32,283 nt of DNA from Micromonospora deserti. GTDB taxonomy: Bacteria; Actinomycetota; Actinomycetes; Mycobacteriales; Micromonosporaceae. The position numbers and the translations under genes are program-made. The DNA lies in assembly GCF_003236335.1 (NCBI RefSeq), contig NZ_POUB01000042.1, positions 1 through 32,283 on the forward strand, in the 5' to 3' direction. Of the stretch, positions 13,076-19,719 are shown piece by piece; position 1 is the first letter of the stretch, and each line of letters opens with the position of its first letter. The notes beneath the pieces were generated by a model that was given only the letters and a program-made list of their open reading frames with translations, was not told the origin of the DNA and ran no database searches.

Positions 13076-13283
13076 GCGCGTGGCGGTCGCCGCCCCGGAC
13101 GCGGTCGCCGATCGGGTGCGGGAGGCCGCCCCCGGGCTGACCGCGCTGCTCCGGGAGGCCGAGGACGCGCGCCGGCTGCGGGCGGAGGTGGTGGGAGGTG
13201 GTGACGGGGCCAGTGCGGTCTGCGCCTGGAACCACTTCGAGAACATCCCGACGTTCTACAACTGGAACAATCGGCCGCGCTGA
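13044..13283 (+). CDS. amcA: RiPP precursor with aromatic-X-Asn core (AmcA-like)
   Basis: 79 residues. The ATG at 13044 has GAGGGAG (13028-13034) 9 nt upstream, inside the end of the maturase gene, so translation is coupled. Residues 1-52 form a charged, Ala-rich, partly helical leader (ERVAVAAPDAVADRVREA, LTALLREAEDARRLRAEV), followed by a GGGDGAS hinge. The last 20 residues are unlike ordinary protein: WNH (62-64), FEN (65-67), FYN (71-73) and WNN (74-76), ending RPR. Such aromatic-X-Asn triplets are the known substrate pattern of three-residue cyclophane maturases. A lone Cys60 precedes the core. A strong hairpin follows the stop. Confidence 0.85.
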   Translation: MPETTSHRPPERVAVAAPDAVADRVREAAPGLTALLREAEDARRLRAEVVGGGDGASAVCAWNHFENIPTFYNWNNRPR

Positions 13284-13291
13284 GCGTCCGA

Positions 13292-13346
13292 GATCAAGGA
13301 CCTGCCGGGGCCGCCGGAGGGTGTCCGGCGGGGCAGGTCCTTGATC
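13292..13346 (+). terminator. Strong compound terminator hairpin after the RiPP precursor
   Basis: GATCAAGGACCTGCC (13292-13306) pairs perfectly with GGCAGGTCCTTGATC (13332-13346). Inside it a second stem, CCGCCGGA (13311-13318) with TCCGGCGG (13324-13331), closes a GGGTG loop, leaving a GGGG bulge. There is no T-run afterwards, as is usual for actinobacterial terminators. Confidence 0.85.
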
Positions 13347-13382
13347 GTCGGTCGGTGGGCCGCTCCCAGCCGGGCACATGCG

Positions 13383-13410
13383 TGAGCACGCGGGGCTTAC
13401 CGCGTGCTCA
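13383..13410. terminator. Terminator hairpin downstream of DUF3073
   Basis: TGAGCACGCGG (13383-13393) and CCGCGTGCTCA (13400-13410) pair perfectly around GGCTTA, 14 nt beyond the minus-strand stop at 13425. With the hairpin at 13292-13346 it insulates the convergent RiPP and DUF3073 genes. Confidence 0.8.
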
Positions 13411-13424
13411 GATGTGACCGGGGG

Positions 13425-13640
13425 TCAGCGGGTCGGACGGACCCAGGAATCCGGGTCATCGTCCGCGTGGTCCTCGTCATCGTCGTCGACATACTCTTTG
13501 TAGTCGTCGTCGAAGTCGCGGTCCGACTTGCCGCTGCCGCCGAGTTCTCGCTGCAAGGCGGCGAGGTCGGTGTTCGGGGAGTGGTACTTCAACTCCCGGG
13601 CCACCTTTGTCTGCTTGGCCTTAGCACGGCCGCGCCCCAT
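13425..13640 (-). CDS. DUF3073 family small acidic protein
   Basis: 71 residues. A basic N-terminus (MGRGRAKAKQTKVARELKY) and LAALQRELG are followed by a strongly acidic tail with runs of Asp. This matches the DUF3073 family, widespread in actinobacteria and of unknown function; the charge asymmetry could suit nucleic-acid or protein binding, which is inference. The ATG at 13640 has AGGGGG 8 nt upstream and gives the family N-terminus; longer in-frame starts do not. Confidence 0.85.
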   Translation of the reverse strand: MGRGRAKAKQTKVARELKYHSPNTDLAALQRELGGSGKSDRDFDDDYKEYVDDDDEDHADDDPDSWVRPTR

Positions 13641-13904
13641 GGCTCGACCCCCTCGCACAGAATGCGGGGCAGCCCGAAGGCGGGCCCCGATGACGTCAGG
13701 CATCTCTCGTGGCTCTTACGGTACATGGGGATGCCCTGGTTCGGCACCTCGGGTTACCGTGAACCGGCTCTGCGCGTCGCGGTGAGCCAGTCGTCACTCA
13801 TTGTACCCCCGGTAAGGAGTGAACCCGGGTGTGCCCGTGACACCGGACAAAGCTCCACCAATCTGCCCCATCTCCAGCTTAACGGCGTACCGTGCGCCGG
13901 GTGG

Positions 13905-13937
13905 CCCGGGGGCGGAAGCGGCGGCTCCGCCCCCGGG
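13905..13937 (-). terminator. Terminator hairpin of the amino-acid dehydrogenase
   Basis: CCCGGGGGCGGA (13905-13916) and TCCGCCCCCGGG (13926-13937) pair perfectly around a 9-nt loop, 8 nt past the minus-strand stop codon at 13945. The rest of 13641-13904, upstream of the DUF3073 gene, shows no gene; it should hold that gene's promoter. Confidence 0.8.
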
Positions 13938-13944
13938 GTGAGCT

Positions 13945-15027
13945 TCATCGCAGGTGGATCGCACGCAGCCGGCCGACCTCGGCCATCCGCCGCTCGGCCA
14001 GCCGGTCCGCCGCCACCGCCGGCGGCACTCCCTCGGCGTCGGCGAGCCGGAGGATCTCCCGGGTGGTGTCGTAGATTCGGGTGGCCCGAAGCTTGGCCCG
14101 CTCGAAGTTGAAGCCCTCGATCTCGTCCGCCACCTGGATCACCCCACCGGCATTCACCACGTAGTCGGGGGCGTAGAGGATGCCCCGGTCGGCGAGCAGC
14201 TTCTCGATGCCCGGGTGGGCGAGTTGGTTGTTGGCCGCGCCGGCCACCACCTTCGCGCGCAGCGCCGGCACGGTGTCGTCGTTCAGCGCGCCGCCCAGCG
14301 CGCAGGGGGCGTACACGTCGATGTCGGCGGCGACCAGCGCGGAGGCGTCGTCGACCAGCGCGATCTGCGGATGAGTGGTGCGCGCCCACTCCAGGGCCCG
14401 CGGGTTGACGTCGGTCGCGACCACCTCGGCGCCGTCGTCGAGCAGGTGGCCGACGAGGTACTTGCCGACCTTGCCCAGGCCGGCCACGCCGACCCGCTTC
14501 CCGTGCAGCGTCGGGACGCCCCAGACGTGCCCGGCGGCGGCCCGCATGCCCTGGTACACGCCCCAGGCGGTGAGGATCGAGGAGTCACCGGCGCCGCCGT
14601 GCTCGACGCTGCGGCCGGTGACGTACCGCGTCTCGCGGGCGACCACGTCCATGTCCGCGACGTAGGTGCCGACATCGCAGGCGGTGTAGTAGCGCCCGGC
14701 CAGCGACTCCACGAAGCGGCCGTAGGCGCGCAGCAGCGCCTCGCTCTTGATCTGCTCGGGGTTACCCCAGATGACCGCCTTGCCGCCGCCGAGGTCCAGA
14801 CCGGCCAGGGCGTTCTTGTACGCCATGCCGCGGGACAGGTCGAGCACGTCGGCGAGGGCCGCCTCCTCGCTCGCGTACGGGTAGAACCGGGTGCCACCGA
14901 GCGCCGGGCCGAGCGCGGTGGAGTAGATGCCGATGATCGCCTTCAGGCCGGTCTGCTTGTCCTGGCAGAACACGACCTGTTCATGACCGGTCGATTCCGG
15001 GTCGTCGGTGCTGGCGAATACGCCCAT
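13945..15027 (-). CDS. Leu/Val/Phe-type amino-acid dehydrogenase
   Basis: 360 residues, a normal length for leucine/valine dehydrogenases (NAD-dependent oxidative deamination of branched-chain or aromatic amino acids). Substrate-binding Lys71 is in GMAYKNAL and catalytic Lys83 in [10 protein letters not shown]. The nucleotide-binding loop is [13 protein letters not shown] near residue 180. [11 protein letters not shown] and [12 protein letters not shown] are further family marks. The start is supported by AGGAG 7 nt upstream of the ATG. In streptomycetes the comparable enzyme is valine dehydrogenase, supplying acyl-CoA precursors; the exact substrate cannot be decided here. Confidence 0.92.
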   Translation of the reverse strand: MGVFASTDDPESTGHEQVVFCQDKQTGLKAIIGIYSTALGPALGGTRFYPYASEEAALADVLDLSRGMAYKNALAGLDLGGGKAVIWGNPEQIKSEALLRAYGRFVESLAGRYYTACDVGTYVADMDVVARETRYVTGRSVEHGGAGDSSILTAWGVYQGMRAAAGHVWGVPTLHGKRVGVAGLGKVGKYLVGHLLDDGAEVVATDVNPRALEWARTTHPQIALVDDASALVAADIDVYAPCALGGALNDDTVPALRAKVVAGAANNQLAHPGIEKLLADRGILYAPDYVVNAGGVIQVADEIEGFNFERAKLRATRIYDTTREILRLADAEGVPPAVAADRLAERRMAEVGRLRAIHLR

Positions 15028-15199
15028 GACTTGCTCCTGTGTGGGGGTGCGTCCTTGTGGGACGTGGACCTGTGGGACGCCGGCGGGATGGTGCCGGTGC
15101 CGCTGAGCCTAGTATCGGCCCGCGCCGGCCGGTCGCCCACGGCGCGCGTGATCGCGGTGCCGGCGGCGGCCCGGCTCCCGTTCGTGGGAGGATCGCGCC

Positions 15200-16039
15200 G
15201 TGCCGTCGCTCTTCGCTTCATACCTGCGCGTGTACGAGCCGTTGACCGCCTTCGACCGGGACCGCCAGTCGTACTGGCGGCGCTACGTCGAGCAGGGACG
15301 CGCGGTGGCCCCGGTGGAGGGGCCCGGCCGGCAGCGGACGTCGGTGATCGAGGCGCTCGGCGCCGGCTGGACCCGGCTGCCCGACCTGCCGGACGAGGCG
15401 TACGTGCTGGAGACCGACGAGACGCTGTTGGTCTGCCCGTGGAACCTGCGCATCCGGGTGGCGGAGGCGGCGTTGAGCGCCCGCGACGGGGTGCCGCCGG
15501 TGCTGGCCGACGCGTTCGTCCCGCCGGTGCTCGCCGGGCAGGCCAAGGCGGTGGTGGAGGACTGGCGCAGCGGGGCACGGGTGCTGGAGCACGGCGTGCC
15601 CCGGCTGCACGAGCAGATCGCCACCTGGGGCGTGCCGCTGCGCTGGTTCGTCCTCTTCGACGCGGCGGAGCGGCACCACGTCACCCGGCCGGGACGGCGG
15701 GCGCTGCGCTACCGGACGGAGATCTCCAAGGCCCGGCGCCGCTCGTCGCGGGCCCTGGCGGTGCTGCGTAAGTCGGTCGGCGAGGCGCCGATCACCGAGG
15801 CGGTCGAAGAGGCGGCCCGCTGGCTGGAGGAGTTCCACCCGCGGTCGGTGGTGGAGCTGGACTACGGCGGCCTGGTCGAGCTGCTGTCGGACGAGACGTT
15901 GGCCGCGGACGACTCGCCCGAGCTGGTCGCGACCGGCCTGGCCGGGCTCTCCCGGGGCGAGGCCGAGGAGGCGTCGGCGGCGTACGACAAGCTGGTCGCG
16001 CGTTGGCGCGCGGTGCAGTTGCTGGAGCGGTGCAACTGA
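15200..16039 (+). CDS. Uncharacterised conserved protein upstream of bldC
   Basis: 279 residues from GTG 15200, with GGGAGG 8 nt upstream. It is soluble, with no signal peptide or membrane segment. It begins PSLFASYLRVYEPLTAFDRDRQSYW, contains TLLVCPWNLRIRVAEAAL and GVPLRWFVLFDAAERH, and has a basic stretch (TEISKARRRSSRALAVLRKSV) and an acidic helical C-terminus ending in LVARWRAVQLLE. I do not recognise a catalytic motif. Its position between the amino-acid dehydrogenase and bldC appears conserved in related actinobacteria from memory. Function unknown. Confidence 0.8.
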   Translation: MPSLFASYLRVYEPLTAFDRDRQSYWRRYVEQGRAVAPVEGPGRQRTSVIEALGAGWTRLPDLPDEAYVLETDETLLVCPWNLRIRVAEAALSARDGVPPVLADAFVPPVLAGQAKAVVEDWRSGARVLEHGVPRLHEQIATWGVPLRWFVLFDAAERHHVTRPGRRALRYRTEISKARRRSSRALAVLRKSVGEAPITEAVEEAARWLEEFHPRSVVELDYGGLVELLSDETLAADDSPELVATGLAGLSRGEAEEASAAYDKLVARWRAVQLLERCN

Positions 16040-16051
16040 CTCAAATCGCCC

Positions 16052-16065
16052 AGGGAGCGCTCCCA
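16052..16065. promoter_or_regulatory. CebR/CelR-type operator (AGGGAGCGCTCCCA)
   Basis: The 14 bases match 13 of 14 positions of TGGGAGCGCTCCCA, the operator of LacI-family cellulose/cellobiose regulators (CebR of Streptomyces, CelR of Thermobifida). The inner 12 bases are a perfect palindrome. It begins 13 nt after the stop of the preceding gene and about 225 nt upstream of bldC. No cellulase or cebR gene is in the window. Confidence 0.55.
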
Positions 16066-16091
16066 AGGCGAGGTTCCCTCGTAGTTAGCGC

Positions 16092-16106
16092 ATCACGAAC
16101 CGTGAT
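16092..16106. promoter_or_regulatory. Inverted repeat upstream of bldC
   Basis: ATCACG-AAC-CGTGAT, a perfect 6-nt inverted repeat with a 3-nt centre, in the 250-bp leader region of bldC. A candidate operator with no assigned regulator. Confidence 0.35.
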
Positions 16107-16135
16107 CATGAGTCCGAATAAGGCGGTTTCTGCCA

Positions 16136-16153
16136 CATAAAAGTCGCATAAAT
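16136..16153 (+). promoter_or_regulatory. Two AT-rich direct repeats 11 bp apart upstream of bldC
   Basis: CATAAAA (16136-16142) and CATAAAT (16147-16153) repeat with an 11-bp period in otherwise GC-rich DNA. BldC is known to bind direct repeats as head-to-tail multimers, so these are candidates for autoregulation; they could alternatively be promoter elements. Confidence 0.35.
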
Positions 16154-16289
16154 CGGGCATGGTTCATCCGTCCGTCTAGGGACGTTCGGCCGTTCGGCCC
16201 ATGTCGGACATCGGGGACTAGCCGGACCATGGGAGACGCGTCGGCCGGCGGGACCCCGGCCGATGTCTATACATGTGGAGGAGTGACCG

Positions 16290-16499
16290 ATGGCATCGCG
16301 AACGCACGAACCAGAGCCGCTACTCACGCCGGCCGAGGTGGCGTCGATGTTCCGTGTCGACCCGAAGACGGTGACCCGATGGGCCAAGGCGGGCAAGCTC
16401 AGCGCCATCCGTACCCTTGGCGGCCACCGTCGGTACCGCGAGTCGGAGGTTAGGGCCCTGCTGCAGGGACAGATCCCCCAGCAGCGCCAGGGGGACTGA
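16290..16499 (+). CDS. bldC: Developmental regulator BldC (MerR-like)
   Basis: 69 residues, matching the 68-residue streptomycete protein. It consists of a lone winged helix-turn-helix: LLTPAEVASMFRVDPKTVTRWAKAGKLSAIRTLGGHRRYRESEV (about 11-54), with no effector domain. BldC controls the onset of development by binding direct repeats cooperatively. GGAGGAG (16277-16283) lies 6 nt before the ATG. The long upstream region carries several repeats and a CebR-type box. A perfect hairpin follows the gene. Confidence 0.95.
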   Translation: MASRTHEPEPLLTPAEVASMFRVDPKTVTRWAKAGKLSAIRTLGGHRRYRESEVRALLQGQIPQQRQGD

Positions 16500-16528
16500 C
16501 CGGCCGAGAAGCGCCAGACGAACTGTGC

Positions 16529-16560
16529 GAAGGGCGGCGGACGTCGATCCGCCGCCCTTC
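16529..16560. terminator. Bidirectional terminator between bldC and the oxidoreductase gene
   Basis: GAAGGGCGGCGGA (16529-16541) and TCCGCCGCCCTTC (16548-16560) are perfectly complementary with loop CGTCGA. It lies between two convergent genes. Confidence 0.88.
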
Positions 16561-16583
16561 GTCGTACCCGGGATCCGCCCGCC

Positions 16584-16955
16584 TCAGGCGAGCGTGACCC
16601 GGATACCGACGGTGCCGCCCTCGCCCCGGCGCAGCCGGCTGCCGAGCAGGCTGAGCCGGCCGATCAGCCGGTACTTCCGCTTGATCAGGTCGCGTACCCG
16701 GCGGGTGCCGGCGGGGTCGCAGAGCGTCGCGTGCGCCGGCACCGCCGGGCCGTGCGGCCGGCCCCGGACGTCGCACGGTGCCACCGTGACCTCCCCGCTG
16801 CGCCGGATCCGTTTCACCTTGCCGGAGTCCGCCGCCGACCACACCGCCAGCGCGTCGCCGTCGCGGACCGCCCAGACCGGCGTCGGCACCGCCCGACCGT
16901 CCCTGCGGAAGGTCGTCAGCAGGATGTACTTCTCCGCCGCCAGGCGGTCCAGCAT
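16584..16955 (-). CDS. PPOX-class putative F420-dependent oxidoreductase
   Basis: 123 residues. It has a small split-barrel flavin/F420-binding fold: YILLTTFRRDGRAVPTPVWAV, ALAVWSAADSGKVKRIRRSGEVTVAPCDVRGRP. This matches the PPOX-class F420-dependent family typified by mycobacterial Rv2061-like proteins, about 130 residues, which reduce unknown substrates with F420H2. ATG 16955 is preferred (GGCGG 7 nt upstream); GTG 16961 two codons earlier is possible. It is divergent from the methyltransferase gene by 60 bp. Confidence 0.82.
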   Translation of the reverse strand: MLDRLAAEKYILLTTFRRDGRAVPTPVWAVRDGDALAVWSAADSGKVKRIRRSGEVTVAPCDVRGRPHGPAVPAHATLCDPAGTRRVRDLIKRKYRLIGRLSLLGSRLRRGEGGTVGIRVTLA

Positions 16956-17015
16956 GGCCACGCCGCCAGGATACGACCGGTGCGGCCGACTGACCGCCCG
17001 GATAGCGTGAAGGCC

Positions 17016-17795
17016 GTGACGGGACAGCCACAGATCGGTGACGTGTTCGGGGAGATGCTGCGCGACGCGTTCGCCGTGGCCACCGGGGTCGGCCCCCGGC
17101 CGCTGGCCGGCGGTCGGCTGCCCCGGCCGGTCATCGAGATCATCGAGCGGGACGACGGCCTGGTCAACGGCGCGCCGGCCGCGCACTACCTGGACGGGCC
17201 GGCGGACTGGCAGCCGTACGACCACCGGGCGGTGGACCGGGTGCGGGGGGCCACCCTGGACGTCGGCGTCGGGGCGGGCCGGATCGCGCTGCTGCTCCAG
17301 GACCGCGGCGTCCCGGTGACCGGGCTGGACACCTCGGCCGGGGCGCTGGCCGTCTGCCACCGCCGCGGGGTCCGCGACCTGGTGCACGGCACCGTGGACG
17401 GCCACGTCGCGGACGGGCGCCGCTACGACACCTTCCTGCTGCTCGGCAACAACCTCGGCCTGCTGGAAGGGCGGGAGCGGGCCCCCGCCCTGCTGGCCGC
17501 GCTCGCCGCACTGGCCCGGCCCGGCGCGCAGATCATCGCGCACGGCACCGACCCGTACGGAACCCGCGACCCGGTGCACACCGGCTACCACGAGCGCAAC
17601 CGGCGCCAGGGCCGCCTCGGCGGGCAGCTGCGGCTCCGGCTGCGCTACCGGGACCTGGGCACCGAGTGGTTCGACTATCTGGTCTGCTCGCCGGACGAGC
17701 TGGCCGGGCTGATCCGGGGAACCGCCTGGCGACTGACGGACGTGGACGACCGGGACGCGCCGTACTACCTGGCCACGCTGCGACTGGCCGGGTGA
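17016..17795 (+). CDS. Class I SAM-dependent methyltransferase-like protein
   Basis: 259 residues if it starts at GTG 17016; GTG 17007 would add three residues and neither has a clear ribosome site. The SAM-binding motif is ATLDVGVGAGRIALLLQDRG followed by VTGLDTSAGAL with an acidic residue ending strand 2; YDTFLLLGNNLGLLEG is the motif-III-like strand. The N-terminal part (DVFGEMLRDAFAVA, HYLDGPADW) and the C-terminal beta region (LRLRLRYRDLGTEWFDYLVCSPDELAGL) are those of small-molecule methyltransferase-like proteins. The substrate is unknown. It ends GTGA with a possible small gene. Confidence 0.8.
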   Translation: MTGQPQIGDVFGEMLRDAFAVATGVGPRPLAGGRLPRPVIEIIERDDGLVNGAPAAHYLDGPADWQPYDHRAVDRVRGATLDVGVGAGRIALLLQDRGVPVTGLDTSAGALAVCHRRGVRDLVHGTVDGHVADGRRYDTFLLLGNNLGLLEGRERAPALLAALAALARPGAQIIAHGTDPYGTRDPVHTGYHERNRRQGRLGGQLRLRLRYRDLGTEWFDYLVCSPDELAGLIRGTAWRLTDVDDRDAPYYLATLRLAG

Positions 17796-17944
17796 CCCGG
17801 GCGGCTTCCACCCTCGACACCAAACTGGACCTCGCCGCGGACCCGGTACGGCCGGCGGCGGTCGGGGTCGCGATGGACGGACTCAGACCTGAAGACCCGA
17901 TCCGCTCCGCCCCCACGCACGGCCGGGAGATCGTCGCTGCATAG
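17792..17944 (+). CDS. Possible 50-residue gene coupled to the methyltransferase
   Basis: A frame opens at GTG 17792 inside the methyltransferase stop (GTGA overlap) and runs 50 codons to TAG. The product starts VTRAASTLDTKLDLAADP and ends GREIVAA; it resembles nothing I know. Third-position G/C is high but falls off in the second half. The only support is the coupled start and open frame, so it may be spurious. Confidence 0.25.
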   Translation: MTRAASTLDTKLDLAADPVRPAAVGVAMDGLRPEDPIRSAPTHGREIVAA

Positions 17945-17953
17945 GGTCGGCCC

Positions 17954-18025
17954 ATGAGCGAGTGGAGCGGGCGGAGGGGCACGGGACAACCCCGTGGCGC
18001 CGCCGCAGGCAGGGAGGCGTCATGA
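17954..18025 (+). CDS. Possible leader ORF overlapping the acyl-CoA dehydrogenase start
   Basis: ATG 17954 opens a 23-codon frame (MSEWSGRRGTG... GREAS) whose TGA at 18023-18025 overlaps the next start codon in ATGA. A -10-like TAGGGT (17942-17947) sits 7 nt before the ATG, which would make it the start of a leaderless transcript. Probably a translational-coupling leader rather than a functional protein. Confidence 0.3.
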   Translation: MSEWSGRRGTGQPRGAAAGREAS

Positions 18026-18921
18026 GCGACCGCTTTGTCGTCGTCGGGGCCGGCACGATGGGACTCGGCATCGCCTACGTGGCGGCCGGAGCGGACCACG
18101 CCGTGGAGCTGGTCGAGGTGGATCCGGCGCGCGGCGCGGCGGCCGTGGACCGGCTGGCCGAGCTGTGGGACACGGCGGTGCGGCGCGGGAAGCTGACCGC
18201 CGACCAGGCCGCGGCGAACCGGGCACGGGTGACGCTGCGGACCGCGCTCGCCGAGGTCGCCGAGGAGCCGGACGTGGTGGTGGAGGCCGTACCCGAGCGG
18301 TTGGGTCTCAAGCGGGCGGTGCTGCGCGACGCCGAGACGCTGCGGCCCGCACTGCTGGCCAGCAACACCTCCAGCATCCCCATCGCCGAGCTGGCCGAGG
18401 GGCTGGCGCATCCGGAGCGCTTCCTCGGGCTGCACTTCTTCAACCCGGTCTGGGCGATGGCGTTGCTGGAGGTCGTGGTCGGCCCGGCCACCGCCGGGGA
18501 GACCACCGCCGCGGCCGTCGCGCTCGCCGGCCGGCTGGGCAAGGACCCGGTGGTCGTACGCGACATGCCCGGCTTCGCCACCTCCCGGCTCGGGGTCACC
18601 CTCGGACTGGAGGCGATCCGGATGGTGGCCGACGGGGTGGCCGGGCCGGCCGACATCGACAAGGCGATGGTGCTCGGCTATCGGCACCCGGTCGGCCCGC
18701 TGGAGCTGACCGACCTGGTGGGTTTGGACGTGCGGCTGGACATCGCCCGCACCCTTCAGGCCGCGTACGGGGATCGGTTCGCGCCGCCGCGGCTGCTGGA
18801 GGATCTGGTGGCCGCCGGGCGGCTGGGCCGGAAGTCCGGGCAGGGCTTCTACCGCTGGGCGGACGGCGTGCGGGTCGGCGAGGCCGACGTCACCGAGCTG
18901 ACTGGCGGGGGGAGCCGGTGA
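18022..18921 (+). CDS. 3-hydroxyacyl-CoA dehydrogenase
   Basis: 299 residues. It carries out NAD-dependent oxidation of 3-hydroxyacyl-CoA in beta-oxidation or a related degradation route. The Rossmann loop is VVVGAGTMGLGIA (7-19). The catalytic His138 (LHFFNPV) and Glu150 pair have the normal 12-residue spacing, and Ser117 is in SNTSSIPI. The C-terminal half is the helical dimer/substrate domain with HPVGPLELTDLVGLDV. Oddity: the usual Asn in the PGF-x-x-N-R-L motif is Ser188 (PGFATSRL), which might alter activity. AGGGAGG precedes the ATG. It overlaps the following hydratase gene by 4 nt (GTGA), so they form one operon. Confidence 0.9.
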   Translation: MSDRFVVVGAGTMGLGIAYVAAGADHAVELVEVDPARGAAAVDRLAELWDTAVRRGKLTADQAAANRARVTLRTALAEVAEEPDVVVEAVPERLGLKRAVLRDAETLRPALLASNTSSIPIAELAEGLAHPERFLGLHFFNPVWAMALLEVVVGPATAGETTAAAVALAGRLGKDPVVVRDMPGFATSRLGVTLGLEAIRMVADGVAGPADIDKAMVLGYRHPVGPLELTDLVGLDVRLDIARTLQAAYGDRFAPPRLLEDLVAAGRLGRKSGQGFYRWADGVRVGEADVTELTGGGSR

Positions 18922-19664
18922 GCGGGCTGCGCGTCGAGGAGCACCCGGACCGCCTGGTGGTCACCCTGGACCGGCCGGAGAAGCGCAACGCCATCGACGC
19001 CGACCTGATCGCGGAGCTGCACCGGGTCTGCGCCGAGCTGGAGGCGCGCCCCCGGCTGCTGCTGCTCACCGGCGGGACCGACGGCATCTTCGCGGGCGGG
19101 GCAGACATCGGCCAGTTGCGGGAACGGGGCCGGCTGGACGCCCTCGCGGCGATCAACTCGGCGGCCTTCGCCCGGATCCGGGCGCTGCCGATGCCCACCG
19201 TCGCGGCGTTGGACGGTCCGGCGCTAGGCGGGGGCGCCGAGTTGGCGTACGCCTGTGACCTGCGGGTCTGCACGGACCGGGCGGTCTTCGGCCAGCCGGA
19301 GGTGCGGCTCGGCATCCTGGCCGGGGCCGGCGCCACCCATCGGTTGCCGGCGCTGGTCGGCGAGGCGCGGGCCAAGGAACTGCTCTTCACCGGCCGCCGG
19401 GTGAACGCCGCGGAGGCGCTGCGGATCGGCCTGGTCAACCGGGTGGTGGCCGAGCCCGGCGAACTGCTGGCGGCGGCCCACGGCCTGCTGGACGAGATGG
19501 CGAAGGGCTCCGCCCTGGCGCTGCGGCTGACCAAGCTCGCCGTCGACGCGCCGGCCGCCGCCCACCCGCACCTCGACCTGGTCAGCCAGGCCGTGCTCTT
19601 CGAGGACGAGGAGAAGCACCGGCGGATGACCGAGTTCCTCCAGCGGCGCCGCCCTGGCTCCTGA
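18918..19664 (+). CDS. Enoyl-CoA hydratase/isomerase family protein
   Basis: 248 residues, a crotonase-fold protein that hydrates 2-enoyl-CoA, the step before the dehydrogenase encoded upstream. Oxyanion-hole segments are FAGGADIGQL (about 58-67) and GPALGGGAELAYACDL. Both catalytic acids of classical hydratases are present: Glu108 (GGAELA) and Glu128 (GQPEVRLG). GTG 18918 overlaps the upstream stop. The pair lacks a thiolase or acyl-CoA ligase nearby, so the substrate class is unknown. Confidence 0.92.
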   Translation: MSGLRVEEHPDRLVVTLDRPEKRNAIDADLIAELHRVCAELEARPRLLLLTGGTDGIFAGGADIGQLRERGRLDALAAINSAAFARIRALPMPTVAALDGPALGGGAELAYACDLRVCTDRAVFGQPEVRLGILAGAGATHRLPALVGEARAKELLFTGRRVNAAEALRIGLVNRVVAEPGELLAAAHGLLDEMAKGSALALRLTKLAVDAPAAAHPHLDLVSQAVLFEDEEKHRRMTEFLQRRRPGS

Positions 19665-19670
19665 ACGGCG

Positions 19671-19701
19671 ACGGCCGCACCGGATCCGCCGGTGCGGCCG
19701 T
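19671..19701. terminator. Bidirectional terminator hairpin
   Basis: ACGGCCGCACCGG (19671-19683) and CCGGTGCGGCCGT (19689-19701) pair perfectly around ATCCG, between the convergent hydratase and binding-protein genes. Confidence 0.88.
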
Positions 19702-19719
19702 TCTGCTCGGGTCAGCGAC

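Noticed and set aside
13752..13765. GGTTACCGTGAACC as an operator near DUF3073
   Set aside because: Only 10 of 14 positions are symmetric and no partner element supports it.
17533..18687. 384-codon minus-strand frame across the methyltransferase and dehydrogenase genes
   Set aside because: No motif, compositionally a shadow, and it crosses two convincing plus-strand genes.
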